A stretch of 64,000 nt of DNA from Blastomyces gilchristii SLH14081 (Eukaryota; Ascomycota; Eurotiomycetes; Onygenales; Ajellomycetaceae), in assembly GCF_000003855.2 (NCBI RefSeq), contig NW_003101677.1:1943912-2007911 (forward strand). The letters are read 5' to 3'. Position 1 is the stretch's first letter; every line of letters starts with the position of its first letter. The notes under the pieces are model-generated. The model was not told the DNA's origin. It searched no databases and saw only the letters and a program-made list of their open reading frames with translations. Position numbers and translations under genes: made by a program. Below are positions 24,111-36,953 of this stretch, in pieces.

Positions 24111-25700
24111 AGATAGTGGATTATAACTATTTTAAAAAGTAGAAATCGCAACTGCTTATATTATATTTAGTTTATTATCAGAGTAATTTCTCAATTCTCT
24201 AATCTTAACAGAAGTTTGAGAATTCAAATTCTATTTACATTTAACTGAAGAATTGAAGTTTGAAGATTTAGATAGTTAAGAGTTTCTTCTTTTTAAGTCT
24301 ACAGTTGTAGATTTACTATTTTGACTATTCTCTTCAGTTCTAGATTCACTTTGAGCTTTATTTTTTCTTCAGTTCTTTTGAGTTCTTGAAGTAAACATAC
24401 ATTCTTTTGAGCTAGATGCATGTTTTTCTTTGCAATTAGAGCATTTAAGCAGAGTGTGTTAATATATTTCATCTCTTTTTAAGCATATTTCACATTTATA
24501 CTGACTAGTTTTATGATCTCTAGCATAGAATGCATATTTTAAGTCTTTAAAACAAGAGATTACAAAGTATTCATATCTTTGACAGTTTGAACACTGGGTT
24601 TGAGCTTTGAGATTCATTCTTGAGTCTTTGTATTCATGAACTCTTATTTTCAAATCTACTACTCTTACTTCAGAGATCTTTGACTGTTTAAGTATCTTTA
24701 TATATACTAGAACAGAGACATTTCTTATGCTTTGTCTGAACTCAATTGAATTTAATTATACAGACTCTTTTCTCAGTTGAATAAAGTTGTATTCTTCTAA
24801 TTCATTTTTGAGAAGTAGCATTTCTTCTTCACAGTCAAAAATTATAACTGAAATATTATAAAGAAGGAATTTATCTCACTTTTCATCTCTCTTAGATTGA
24901 ATTATTATGTTTAACAAAGATTCTACTGCTGATTTTCAGAGATTCTCATTCTGAATAAGGAATTCTGTACTGAATTCAGATATTATAGTTCAAATAATGA
25001 AGTTTTCAAAGAAGAATGACTCAATTGAAGCTATAACTGATTTTTAAACTTTAATATCAGTTATTAACTGAGAAAAGAACTACTGATTGACTTCATTTCT
25101 AATTCTGAAAATAAGATTTGAGTTTAGCTTGTTTCTCTGTAAGATGTTTTAATTTAAGACTTTAAGAATAAGTCTTCTATTTCTAAACATTTGAAAGTTT
25201 TTCTCTTTTTGCATTTTTTTCTTTACTTTTCTATCAACAGAAGTATGAGCAGTATTCTTCTCACTTTTCTCAGAATTTTAAGCAGATTTTGAGATAGCAG
25301 ATTTAGAGATAGCAGATTTAGAGAAAGTAGATTCAGCTGCTTAAGTATATGTTTTCTTCTGATTTAAAAAAGAAGAAGAAGTAGAAAGAGAAGAAGAGCA
25401 AACTGAAGAGTCAGTAATTGTACTAGGAATTTTCAATGATTTTAGAACTTATATTTAAAATTTCAAGTTTGAACTTGATCACTTTCTGTAGTTGTCTAGC
25501 CTGAGTATGAAGAATTAACAGAACTTCTTCATTCATCTCACTCAAACACTGCTTTTCAAGAATCTTGCTTACTTTTTCAAGTTTCTGTGTTTCAGAAACT
25601 TGTTATTTCTCTATTTCTTCTTTCTTTCTTCTCTTCAGAATTTTAATCTTAGAAATAGTATTTAAGAAAGCATCTTTGTTCACATTAACTGAGTATATTT
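24111..25700 (-). pseudogene. LINE ORF1 remnant, minus strand
   Basis: ORF1 of the LINE whose 5' end is at 27420. Zinc-knuckle segment at 24459-24653: Cys-x2-Cys, with His replaced by Tyr, then a second Cys pair. Upstream (higher coordinates) the frame is rich in Lys/Ser/Glu, with a short repeated unit (GAGATAGCAGATTTA, about 25285-25330) coding a low-complexity stretch. Known role for such ORF1 proteins: RNA binding and particle formation. Position, orientation and distance to ORF2 match the element. Stops are frequent. Confidence 0.75.
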
Positions 25701-25717
25701 TTGAACTTATTATTCTT

Positions 25718-25860
25718 ACTCAATGAAAAGTTAGTCAGACTGATTCAATTCAGATATTTATTAAACTCTTTTCAATTGAAAAGTTGATCAGACTGTTTTA
25801 ATTAAGAGATTTCTAAGTCTGTTTTTAATTGAAAAGTTTGTCAGACTGTTTCAAAAGAAG
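25718..25860. repeat. About 58-bp minisatellite, three units
   Basis: The motif TTGAAAAGTT-GTCAGACTG recurs near 25722, 25779 and 25838, each followed by a variant of TTTCAATT. It lies just upstream of ORF1 on the minus strand. Confidence 0.65.
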
Positions 25861-26810
25861 AATAAAAGACTTTTATATATAAAACATCTGATTTTTTTCA
25901 CACTAGTTCAGTAACTAGATTAGATTTTTAAAGAGAATCTAATAAACTAAAATTGATTTTTGAGATAAATCAATAAAATCTTTACAATCTCTTTCTTAAG
26001 ATACAGTGAGAAAATATATAATATTAATTGATAATAAATCAGATAATATGACAGTTTTTAAGAGAAAAACTGATAAAAAATAAATCAATTTTTTGTAGAG
26101 AAATTGATTAAAACTATTTAATTTTATTCTAAATTATTTAATTCTTCTCATACAACAAGTGTGCAACTAAAATGAGTTAATAAAGAGTGTAAAAAAGAAT
26201 TAAGTATTAATAAAAGCTCTTCAGTCACTGAAAAAGTAATTCTTACTTAAAAGAATATAAAATTATAATAGAAAATAACTCTGTTTTTAATTCTTTGTAA
26301 CAATATTATATAAAACTCAGAGAAAAACATCTTATTTTTTCAAGAGAAGTAAAAAACTACTTCTAAAATCTTTTTTTTTTTTGTATTAACTGCTGCAGAA
26401 CAATGAGATAGAAACTGTTAAAATATATACTACTGTATACTCTCTATCAAGACTTTTTCTCTTCAGAGTCTTGATATTATAGAGAATATAAGTCTGTTTC
26501 TATATAATAATAGAAATATTATTAGTGAGATGTAGAGAAACTGATTATTTATATCTTAAAATAGAAGACTTTATCAATGATTATATTAATATAGAGTTAA
26601 TTCTTAAATTTAATAGAAATCTAGTATTACTGTTCTCAATTTCTTACAGAATCTATTAAATATTAAGATATTAAAACTAGATTCAATATATCTCACTATA
26701 CAGAGATCAAAGACTCAGTCAGATCTTGAGGTATACTGAATATATAGTTATTGATATACTGTTAACTTATTCTGTTAACTTATTATTCACTGATTATGTA
26801 TCAAATACTG

Positions 26811-27110
26811 TTACTGAGGTATCTTTTTATATTATTCTATCAGAGATGAGTTATATTGAGAGAAATGATATAAGAGTGAGACTTGGCATTGATGTCTAGA
26901 TACACTGAAGACAGACAGAGTATTCACAGAGATTGCACTTCAGACATGTCTGTTGATTATATGCTTGATATTATTGCTGAGATATCTTTTTTGTATTTTT
27001 CTGCTGGGAATGGGCCAGATTGAGAAGGGTGATATAAGGGTGAGACTTGGTGTTGATGTTTTGAAACATCAAAGATGAACAGGGTTTTCGCGGAGATTGC
27101 TTCTCAGATA
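26811..27110 (-). repeat. Two tandem units of about 162 bp in LINE 5' region
   Basis: The unit beginning ACTGAGGTATCTTTTTAT (26812) matches the one beginning GCTGAGATATCTTTTTTG (26974). The shared core is GATATAAGNGTGAGACTTGG. The inner unit is mutated (AGAGTGAGAC), while the outer one keeps GG and CG (AGGGTGAGAC, TTCGCGGAGATTGC). They may be promoter monomers. Confidence 0.6.
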
Positions 27111-27420
27111 TCTTCACAATTACAGATCAGTGATCTTCCAAAATCAAGAAGATTGATGCATATGACTAGGTCTCTTCACCTTACAATTTGTATGGCAATT
27201 TGGTCCGGGGTTGTGGTGTGATAGGGGAGAACAGGGGATAATCCCATACAGGAGTTTCAAGCAATATCTGGTTCACATTTGGCTGGGTAACTCCACTACC
27301 ACACGGGGCATGTGGTCAGCGATGGGGTCAAAATGCTCATATGATCGAGGGCTTTTTGATGAATCTATCGGCGGGTTCTTATTCGAAAGGTCGAACGAGT
27401 TTGTGGTAGAGCGGTTGAAT

Positions 27421-30400
27421 AACTGAAGAGAATAGTCAAGTCAGTAAATCTATAACTATAAGCTTAAAAAGAAGAAACTCTTAACTATCTAAATCTTCAA
27501 ACTTCAATTCTTCAGTTAAATGTAAATAGAATTTGAATTCTCAAACTTCTGTTAAGATTAGAGAATTGAGAAATTACTCTGATAATAAACTAAATATAAT
27601 ATAAGCAGTTGAGATTTCTACTTTTTAAAATAGTTATAATTCACTATCTGATGATAGTGATTAAATTCTACTCTATCTCTACTCTGTTTTAGTATAAATA
27701 TATAATAAAAACAATAAAAAAAGTTTAAAAACTCTTTCAAAATCACATTTATTCAAAATAATGTGAATAGAAACTTAAATTATATTTATTCTTGTCTTCA
27801 AATTGTATTTAAATAAAAAGTTAATTTTATACTGCTTCAGAAATCAAATTTTGATGCTGAGTAAAAATACATTATTTCTTATTCAAGCTACTACTGCTTT
27901 CTATCTTAAAAGTTTGAGATAAAGTCAAGAGTAGTGATCTATGAAAGAAAGAGATTAAGATATCAATTTAATCTAAGATTTAATATTATATCTGACTCTG
28001 ATATTCTGATAGATGATATTATAGATAAAGAGAATAAGTTTAATACTGTACAGCTTATAAATATCTATAATAAAAAGTTATTGAAGAAAAATAATAATAT
28101 CTGAACAATTAATAGAGAATTTCTGAACATAACTTTATCAAAAAACTCTATAATTGTAGAAGATTTCAATACACATTATCTCTAATGAAATTCAGAATGT
28201 AAAAGAGCAGTGAGAGCAGATAATCTGATTAAATAAATCTTTGAGCATTCAATAGATTTAGCTAATAAGTCTGATTAATAAACATTCTTTACAAAAGATA
28301 TGAAACAGAAGTCTATTATAAATCTAATCTTTATATTATAAAATCTAATGAAAAAAGAACTTGTAAACTGATTTATTAATTTAAATGAGACATCAGAATC
28401 AGATCATAAGATTATTCAATTTAATATTAAACTGAGTGAAAAATAAATCAGTGAAAATTCTCCTGTCTCTAATCAGTTTAACTTTGAAAAAGCTGATTAA
28501 AAAGCAGTTGAAAAAAGTATAAAACTATTAAAATCTGAAAAGAAGAGTGAGCTATATTGAAATTCTGATCAAGATATCTCAAATGAAATGCTTGAGAATA
28601 GAGTGAAGCTCATTACATCTATTATTCTAACAAGTGTTAGAGATAATATTTCAAAGAGAAAGTCTTCTGAGTATTTCAAATCTTGATAAAATAAGAATAT
28701 CACATCTAAAAGAAAATAATTAGCTACTGTTAGAAGACATTAAAAGAATGATATAATATCTGATAAAGAGTTCAAAGCTGTCAGAAATAAATATTTTTCA
28801 GATATTAAAAGAGCTAAAACAGACTGCTGAGATAAATGTCTTAAAGAAGTATAAGAAAAGAAAGTTTTTAAGACCTTTAACTATACTAAAACAAGAAGTG
28901 TAGCAAATCTTTCAGTCTTAGAATATAAGTTTCAGAATAAATCATATACAGCAAATTCTTTTGAGAAAAAATATTAAGCTTTTATGAGAATTCTCTTTCA
29001 AAACTCATCAGATTCAGATTCAGAGAAAGAGAATATATCACTTTATAATTATATTAATGAAAATAACTGGGAATAATCTGAGCTTATACAAGATGAATTA
29101 GAGTCAGCTAGCTTCTTAAGTTCAGTTAAAACTGCTACAGAGTCTGATTGAATCAATCACTTAATTATTCAAAATACATACTTCTACTTAAAGAATGAAT
29201 ATTTTGAGCTCTTTTTCAATCTCTTGAAAAATGAATATTATTCTGAATACTGAAGAGAAGTCACTGAAGTGATTCTTATAAAACTTAATAGAAAAACTTT
29301 AATTTCTAAGTTATATAGAGTAATATCTCTATTGAACTGTCTAGAAAAGGTTTTAGAAAAGATAATAGCTACTTAACTATCTTTTATAAGCTTTATTATT
29401 AATTCTCTTTTATTTAGTGAATAAATAAGACATAGAAAGAAATGTTCTGTAATTAACACTATTCTCTCAGTTATTCATAATATTCAAATAGCAAAGTATG
29501 AAAGTCTGGTCTCAACTACAGTTTTTATTAATATAAAAGAAGCATTTAATTATGTTTCAAAGTCAAAGTTAATTCAGACTTTGAAGATGTTAAAACTGTC
29601 ACTTTCTCTAATAAGAAATGTTAACTGTTTTATATTTAAAAGAATTATACAACTATTCTTTGATGAAATGAAATAAAATAAGACTGAGATAAAAATAGAA
29701 GTACTGTAACAATCTTCAATCTTACTTATTTTATTTACAATATACACTATATAGCTATTTAAAAATAGAGATATGGAAATACTGCAATCTCTGAGTTATA
29801 TGAATGATATTGATCTAGTCTACAGCTTAAAAATAATCAGAGAGAATTTGAAAGTGATTGACAAAGCAGTAAGAAAAATCTTTGTTAGAGTAGATATCAA
29901 TTAAATTCAATTTAATATGAATAAAACTGAGTTAATTTATTTCTTTTCTAAATTCAATAAGAAAGAACTATATCTAACTCTTTTAAATAGAGAGATTAAA
30001 CCCAGTTTAAATGTTAAATGATTAGAAGTATGATTAAACTTCAAGTTGAATTTTAAATATTATATTCAACAAAGAACTATCAAGATAGAAAGACTATTAA
30101 ATAACATAATCAGACTATTAAATACAGAGAGAGATCTATTCTTTCAGGCTATGAGATAGTTATATATAATCTGTATTATCTCAGTAGCTGATTATAAAGT
30201 TCAAGTTTAATGAAATAATTAAGAAGATTTCACTGAACTTTTTCAAAGTCTGTAAAACAAAGCTTTGAGAAGAATTCTGAGAGTATTCAAATCATCTTCT
30301 ATTAAAACAATGAAAATTGAAGCTTCAATTCTTCCTTCAGCTATTAGATTTAAAAAGACCTATATAAACTATGCTCTGAAAGTTATAAAGATAAGCTTAA

Positions 30401-31252
30401 ATTATATAATCAGAGAAAGAGTCTCTTCTTCATTTTTATTAATTAACTCTGAAAATGAACTGAATTGAAATAGATTTCTTAATTGAAATGTAAATAATTC
30501 TTCAAAGAAAATGCCTTCTTAACTATATAGACTATACGCACTAATTAAGAATCAATTTTCTTCTTTAAATATTGAAAAAGTTGCTTATGAGAAGATATCT
30601 CTCTGAAGAGAAAAGCTTGAATCTCTTATAAACTTGTAAATAAGTGAACTATCTAAAGAGAAAGAATATGAACAGTATTCAAAGAGAATTTCTACAATTA
30701 ATATAGAAGACTCTATTCTGATTTAATTAGATAACTCAAAAAATAAGAATTTTAATAGATTAAACACAGACATTGCTTATACTGAAGATAATATCAATTT
30801 TATCTCAGATTTCTGAAATCTAGAAAGTGAATCTGAAGTCTTTACTGCAGAACTATTTGTAATAGTAAAATTTTCAAACTTATTGAAATAAAATCTTATA
30901 AAAGAGAAAATAGTTTGAAAGTAATATAAATATTCTCTGACAGTCAAGCTACTTTAAAAAGACTTAGAAATAGTCAGATTTATAATAATGAAACAAATCT
31001 TGAACTGATTTTAAACTCTGTTTTAAAAATTCAAAAGAGAAAAATATCAAACCTGATAATTCATTTACACTGAGTTTCTGCTTATATAAACATTCATAGT
31101 AATGAATTGACTGATTCAGCTGTAAAAAAGAGTTCAGAATTAAGCAGATCTATTTGAAAAATTGTGTTCTAATCTTTTATAAAGCTAAAGATAAAAGAAT
31201 CTTGTTTAGATAAGTGAAATGAAAGCTGATAGAAATAAAAGAAGAGTATATA
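27421..31252 (+). pseudogene. LINE-D: ORF1 end and ORF2 (endonuclease-RT-RNase H)
   Basis: Continuation of the + LINE from 640. The ORF1 C-terminus lies at 27421-27620. ORF2 starts near 27720. Endonuclease motifs: Asp-Phe-Asn at 28160-28190 and Ser-Asp-His at 28399-28410. RT motif A near 29521-29555 has Asp changed to Asn, and the catalytic box near 29794-29812 reads Tyr-Met-Asn-Asp. RNase H: Ser-Asp-Ser-Gln-Ala near 30930-30955 and a segment around 31060-31120 typical of the last RNase H motif. The frame at 30265-30468 is the connection between RT and RNase H. Endonuclease followed by RT and RNase H places it with I/Tad1-type LINEs. Interrupted by G3 at 31252. Stops throughout. Confidence 0.85.
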
Positions 31253-31558
31253 TATGGCGGGCTGCGCCCGATCAATCATATAGACTATTCCGTTACACTT
31301 CATAGATTCTTCCGCTTCACTCTTGAACATGTACACTCCGATTCTCAGCCATTCTCAATCGCCGATCCTCGGCTGCCACAAACATGTATAGATTCTTCCG
31401 CCCTGAAGCTTCACTGTGTATGTCATCACATATGTGTATAAATATCCACTCTGATCACTGATTTCTACACTTTCTCTTTCTTTCCTTCTCTAACATTTTT
31501 ATCTTTGTTATATAAGACCTATATATTATACTGATTCATTCAGTGTAGGCCTCTTACA
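31253..31558 (+). repeat. G3 5' LTR
   Basis: 306 bp. Outer tip TATGGCGGGCTGCGCCCG keeps its CpGs, inner end mutated (TTCAGTGTAGG). TATAAATA at about 31437-31444. Confidence 0.9.
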
Positions 31559-31869
31559 CTATAAAAACATTCATTGTCTCCTTATTAGAAAATGATTATT
31601 CACACATTGTCTTCTCATTAGGAACAATTATTCATCAAGAGATATCTGAATGCATAACATCATATAAGAAATAGAGAAACAGTCAAACAGTTAAGTGAAC
31701 ACTGAGTTCTCAGATAGAAGCTTGCTCATCAGTTGCTCTGGCCCTGCAATAAGATCTTACAAGAGAATGTCAGTGAAAGACCTGAGAGTTCTGACACTCA
31801 GACATATAAGAATATGATTACACTTCTTCAGATTTCACAGGTATCACACATTCAACAATTGATATAATC

Positions 31870-33000
31870 ATGTCTAATAATAATATGAAACCCTTGAATA
31901 CAAGCATAGATGTGATATCACAGTGGCTCTGAGCAATGTTGAAATTTCAACAGCAACAGATAGCAGACATGCACATGACTTAACAACTTCAATATAAAGA
32001 GATTCAATGATTAACTCATGCAATTTCCACATTTACAGAATTGAATACAAAAGTGCTGAAAGAACACTTAGATGCTTCTGCATATTTTAATGCTTCTGAT
32101 CTCACTCTCTACTCATCATAAAGAATGAAAATGCTTGCAAAACTGAGTGTAGATGAAGATGCCATCAGTTTATTAATCAATCAAGATTGATATATCAATG
32201 AATGATTGAAAGATTGTGTGAAACAGAAGTTTCATTCATGAATGAAAGCATGTGAATCAGTATTGTGAATGCCTGATAACATCATAAAACATCTTAAGAT
32301 CCTGTTCCAAGACACTGCCATGCAACAGAAAGTATTAGATTGATTACAGAGCATCTGACAGAGGAACACTTCTCTTACAACATTTATCTCTGACTTCAAC
32401 ATCAAGATGCTAGAAGCAGATGATCAATCTTAGAAGAATTGAATAAAGATTAGCATGCTCAAGAAGATATTGACTTTTGAACTCTTACAGACTCTTGTAA
32501 GTGTAGACAAAGACCAGACTTATGAAGACTTCTGCACACAGCTCTGAACATTGAATGATCATCTTATCAAGCTCAAGAGTATACAGAACAGTGATAGAAG
32601 ATGTTACACTTCAGTCACTTATACACCTGTACTGAAGAGAAGTAACAGCAATGATACAGATGTCATGAACTGAATAGATTCAAATGTCTATATATAAGCA
32701 AGAGTTTCTGCTGTTTGAACAGGCTTCTGAGTCTCTGAAATCACTCTCAAAGAAGTTACTGATCAATGTCAACATAAAGTGTGTATTAACTGTAACTGAT
32801 TAGAACATATTACTTTCAACTGCTGATTGATCTATGTGTCTTCTTATTTGAAGAATGAATCAGTGCCTGTCCACGCCAATCATGTTATATTAGAGGAAGA
32901 TTTAGAAGATAACTATAAGAATGTCTCAGTTAAACAGGGAAAAGATTAGCTTCTGTTCAAATTCATCAATAGAAGCTTGAAGAGATCAGATAATAACAAT
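31870..33000 (+). pseudogene. G3 gag remnant
   Basis: ATG at 31870. The zinc knuckle at 32780-32823 keeps Cys-x2-Cys-x4-His-x4-Cys with only the aromatic position turned into TGA, the best-preserved knuckle of the family here. A local in-frame-length insertion relative to G1/G2 adds a few codons near 32640. Multiple stops. Confidence 0.8.
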
Positions 33001-36000
33001 TTGAAGAGAAGATGACAATGAATACAATTCTTGTATCTACTGTGATTGATAACATGTATAATATGAAAGTCATGATAGACAGCAGTCTATGCTACTATGC
33101 AATGATAAAATCTTCAGTTGTAAGATATCATAACCTTCAGTGTATTCCTTTATTAAAACCCTGACTTCTTGCAGAATTTGATGATTTAAAAGACATTTGT
33201 ATCTGTTACATGATGAAGCTGACTATAGATGTGAGAGAATATCAATATGAAGATGTCTACACATATAAAGTTGATAATCTTGATTATGATCTTATATTAG
33301 AACTTGCCTGGCTATCTGAACAAGGCATCTTGTTAGATACTTAAAATAGAAGCTTGATATTCTCTAATAATGATAGAATTTATGAAGATGATATTCACAA
33401 GACTATGAATCTTATACAGATTTCTGTCAACACTTATGAAATACTCTGAAAAAGAAGTCATTATCAAAATCACTGATAGAGTTGCTGATAAGTTCACTGA
33501 CAGCAGAATCATGTATCAATCTATTCTGTCAGTCTGACTAATATCAAAAAGACTCTAGAAAAGTTATCCTGTGTTATAATAACAGATTTTTGTATAAAAC
33601 TCTCTCAATAATATCATGAATATCTAGATGTCTTCTGACAAGATAATATTATGAATATACCTCTCTTATGCAATTCTGAAATGAATCACAGTATCAAGTT
33701 AGAGAAAAAGAATGATAAGAATCTCAAACTGCTATGAGACTCTCTTTATAACATGTTCTGAGATGAACTTCTTCTTCTTTGAAAGACACTTAATAATCTG
33801 TTGAATAAGAAATTCATACATATTAGCAACTCTTTCACTGCAGTCTCTATTCTCTTTGCAAAGAAATCAGATGAAGGACTTCAGTTCTGTGTGAATTATT
33901 AAGAATTGAACAGATTAATAAAGAAAGACTGTTATTCTTTATCTCTTATCAATGAAACTCTAGCTTGTATTGAATAAGCTCAATAATTTACAAAGTTAGA
34001 TGTCATCACTGTGTTTCATAAGATCTGTATCACTGAAGAAGATGAGTGACTTACAGTATTCTGAACATGATATAATCTCTTTGAATGAGTAGTCACACTC
34101 TTTGAACTGATCAATACTCTCAGTACATTTCAGAAGTATATCAACTGAGCACTCTGAGACTTTCTTGATAAATTTGCATCTGCTTATCTAGATGACATTC
34201 TCATCTTCACTGATGAATTTAGAAAGAAATATCAAGAGTATGTGCAAAGAGTATTATAATAACTATAAGAAGTGAGACTATCAATTGTTATTGACAAGTG
34301 TGATTTCAAAGTCAAGAGTACTAAATACTTAGATTTCATTATAGAATCTGATAAGAAAATCTGAATGAATTCTGAGAAAATCTCTACTATTCTTGAATGA
34401 GAGATCTCACACACTGTGAAAGATGTACAAAGCTTCATTAGATTTGCTAACTTCTATTAATGATTTATACAAAGCTTCTCAGATATTACAAGATCATTTA
34501 TAGAACTTACTAAGAAAGACTCAGTATTTCAATAATCAGTAGATACTGAAGCTGTATTTATACAGATGAAGAAGATGATTATTAATATCTCTCTACTGAT
34601 AACATTTAATTCTGATTATGAAATAGTTGTTGAAGCTGATTCCTCTGACTATGTAATAGAAGAAGTGATATTGTAATATAATAATAAAGATGTTCTATAA
34701 TCATGTGTCTTTATATCTAAGAAACTGAGTCTCACTGAATGCAATTATGAGATCTATGATAAGAAACTTCTCATAATTATACACTGTTTAAAAGAATAAG
34801 ACTCTGAACTCTGAAGTATCTCTGAATTTGAGATAGTCACAGATCATAAGAATCTCAAATACTTCACAACTATCTGTAAACTCACTGAATGACAGATACA
34901 ATGATCTGAGTTCTTAAGCCACTTTCATTTTACAATACACTACTGTTCTGGCAGCTAGAACTTGATGACAGATGTCCTCTTGTGATGAGAACAAGATATA
35001 CTGCTTGATGTGACAGACATGCACTGAATGAACTAAGAACATCAGCTCTTAGAACTGAAGATATTATTTAATCAAGATAGAACAACTCATGACATTATAT
35101 ATATTTCTCTGATTAGAATACTCTCTCTCTGAACTGATACTGATATTGATATCTTCACTTTCTCTACACTGAATGAACTGTGATATACAGCAGCTCAGGC
35201 TGATAAACTTCTTCAGACCCTTACTAAAGCAGTATATCAAGAAGCACTCTGATTTCTCTCAGAACTATATATAAGAATTAATATCTCAGAATATTCAATC
35301 AATAATAATAATACTCTGTGATTCTGTGAATAATGTTGAGTTCTCTACTCTGAACTCTTATACACTTGAATAATGCAAGAGATGCATGATTTGTGTATAA
35401 TCAGTCACTTAGATTATAAATAATTGTATTAAATGATCTCTCAAGAGTTCTACTAGTCTGAGATATTAAATAGTATTACATGTTTCATTTGAAACTGCAA
35501 TTATTGTTCCTTCATCATCTTATAAAAGAACTGTAGAAAAGATCTACTGAAATCACTTAATATCTCTGATAGAATCTGATAAGATGTGATAATCGACTTC
35601 ATAATTAATCTCTCTGAGAGTAAGAGTTATAGAAATGTTCTAATTATTGTGAACTGATTGAGCAAAGATATAATATTGAAATCTTATAATAAGATGAATA
35701 CTGAATAAGACATTAAAGCTTTTCTATAAAGCCTATTCTATCAGATACATGAATTACTGAGATTTATAGTATTGAATTAAGACTGTCAATTTATGAGTGC
35801 TCTCTGAACAAGAATCTGTCAAGTTCTCAAGATTATATACTATCTGTTAACTGTCTATCACTCTGAGACTGATGATATGTCAGAATAGATAATTCAGACT
35901 GTAAAGAATTATCTTCACAAGTTCTGTAATTACTTATAAGATGATTGATATAATCTGCTTCTACACACAGAGATCACTATCAATGAACAAGATACTATTT

Positions 36001-36647
36001 CAACAGATATAAGTCTGTTCTTTCTTATATATAATTATCATATGAAAGTGTTGAATCTTCTAGAGACTACACAGTTCACACTGAACCTCTTCAGTCTGAT
36101 TCAGATTGTTGATAATATAGTAATAAAGCTCTGAGATATCTATGATTGAGCAGAGGCCTTCATGACAACTGTGAAACAAGATTAAGAGGATTAAATCAAT
36201 ATTCATCAAGATCTCACTGAATAATATAAGATAGAAGATCTGATATGATTGAATCTTAAGAATATATAAATCACACATTCATCTCATATACTAGATTACT
36301 ATCATATCAGGTATAAAGTGATAGAAGTTCTAAATAGTCATAACTATTATCTTGACACATTATCAGAGATTCATGATGTATTTCATACAAGCTTGTTACA
36401 TCACACTGTCACTGATCTGTTCTCTTCTCAACTGACTTCTGACTGACAGTCACCAGGCATTATAGAAGAAGATAATGAGCTTGAGTGAGAGATTGAGAAT
36501 ATTCTTGATAAGAGATTCTGCAGCTGCAGCCAGCAATATCTTGTGAAATAAGTCAGCTATGATTAACTGACCTGGACTCTGAGTTCCGCATTATCTGAAA
36601 CAGCAGCTCTTGACTGATGAGAACTGCTTCTGAAAGAGAGAGACTAA
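33001..36647 (+). pseudogene. G3 pol remnant: protease to chromodomain
   Basis: Protease-like core near 33020-33085 (Asp-Ser-Ser). RT at about 33750-34440 with an intact Tyr-Leu-Asp-Asp box near 34183-34210. RNase H at about 34550-34880. Integrase at about 35340-36250. Chromodomain at about 36480-36630. A local duplication near 33450-33500 (GTCATTATC...GTTGCTGATAAG) lengthens the protease-RT linker compared with G1. The polypurine tract (GAAAGAGAGAGACTAA) directly precedes the 3' LTR. Non-functional because of stops. Confidence 0.85.
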
Positions 36648-36953
36648 TGTGGCAGGCTGTGCCTGATCAATTATATAGACTATTTCATTACACTTTATAG
36701 ATTCTTTCACTTCACTCTTGAACATGTATACTCTGATTCTCAGCCATTCTCAATCACCAATTCTCAGCTGCTATGAACATATATAGATTCTTCCGCCCCG
36801 AAGCTTCACTGCATACATCATCACATACATGTATAAATATCCACCTCAATCACTGATTTCTACACTTTCTCTTTCTTTCCTTCTCTAACATTTTTATCTT
36901 TGTTATATAAGACCTATATATTATACCGATTCATTCGGCGTAGGCCTCTTACA
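36648..36953 (+). repeat. G3 3' LTR
   Basis: 306 bp. Inner tip mutated (TGTGGCAGGCTGTGCCTG), outer tip conserved (TTCGGCGTAGGCC). Confidence 0.9.

Larger units (their letters stand above)
641..27420 (-). mobile_element. Minus-strand LINE composite inserted in LINE-D
   Basis: The left end is a (TTA)n run at 641, the complement of the TAA-type tail of this LINE. The right end at 27420 is its GC-rich 5' end. The flanking 13-bp repeats (628-640 and 27421-27433) are a target-site duplication, so the two ends belong to one insertion. The inside is not one simple copy. LINE-A ORF2 sequence runs to 5531, a second LINE tail starts at 5532, and a SINE-like block ends near 10566. LINE sequence then restarts at a point already present near 3975, giving about 1.5 kb of duplicated LINE sequence. 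Two Gypsy-A copies and one MITE are nested inside. Later ectopic recombination between LINE copies is the simplest explanation, but this is inference. Confidence 0.7.
25701..27420 (-). other. LINE 5' untranslated region
   Basis: No coding signal on either strand that I would accept. It holds, moving 5' on the minus strand: a three-unit minisatellite (25718-25860), about 950 bp of very AT-rich sequence, two units of about 162 bp (26811-27110), and a non-degraded GC-rich end (about 26990-27420). It ends exactly at the 13-bp target duplication, which is why I treat it as the 5' end of the LINE. The frame at 27211-27426 (+) lies in this region, is antisense to the element and runs past the insertion junction, so I do not call it a gene. 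Confidence 0.6.
31253..36953 (+). mobile_element. Gypsy-A copy G3, complete
   Basis: 5701 bp with equal 306-bp LTRs and a 5-bp duplication ATATA (31248-31252 and 36954-36958). Same structure as G1 and G2. It sits in the RNase H to C-terminal region of LINE-D, which resumes immediately after. Confidence 0.93.

Noticed and set aside
25718..25860. CRISPR-like regular repeats
   Set aside because: Only three diverged units with similar rather than unique spacers, inside a LINE 5' UTR.
27211..27426. Open frame of 71 codons on the + strand
   Set aside because: It crosses the target duplication into LINE-D, is antisense to the LINE whose 5' end it occupies and has no motif I recognise. Kept only as a finding about the GC island.
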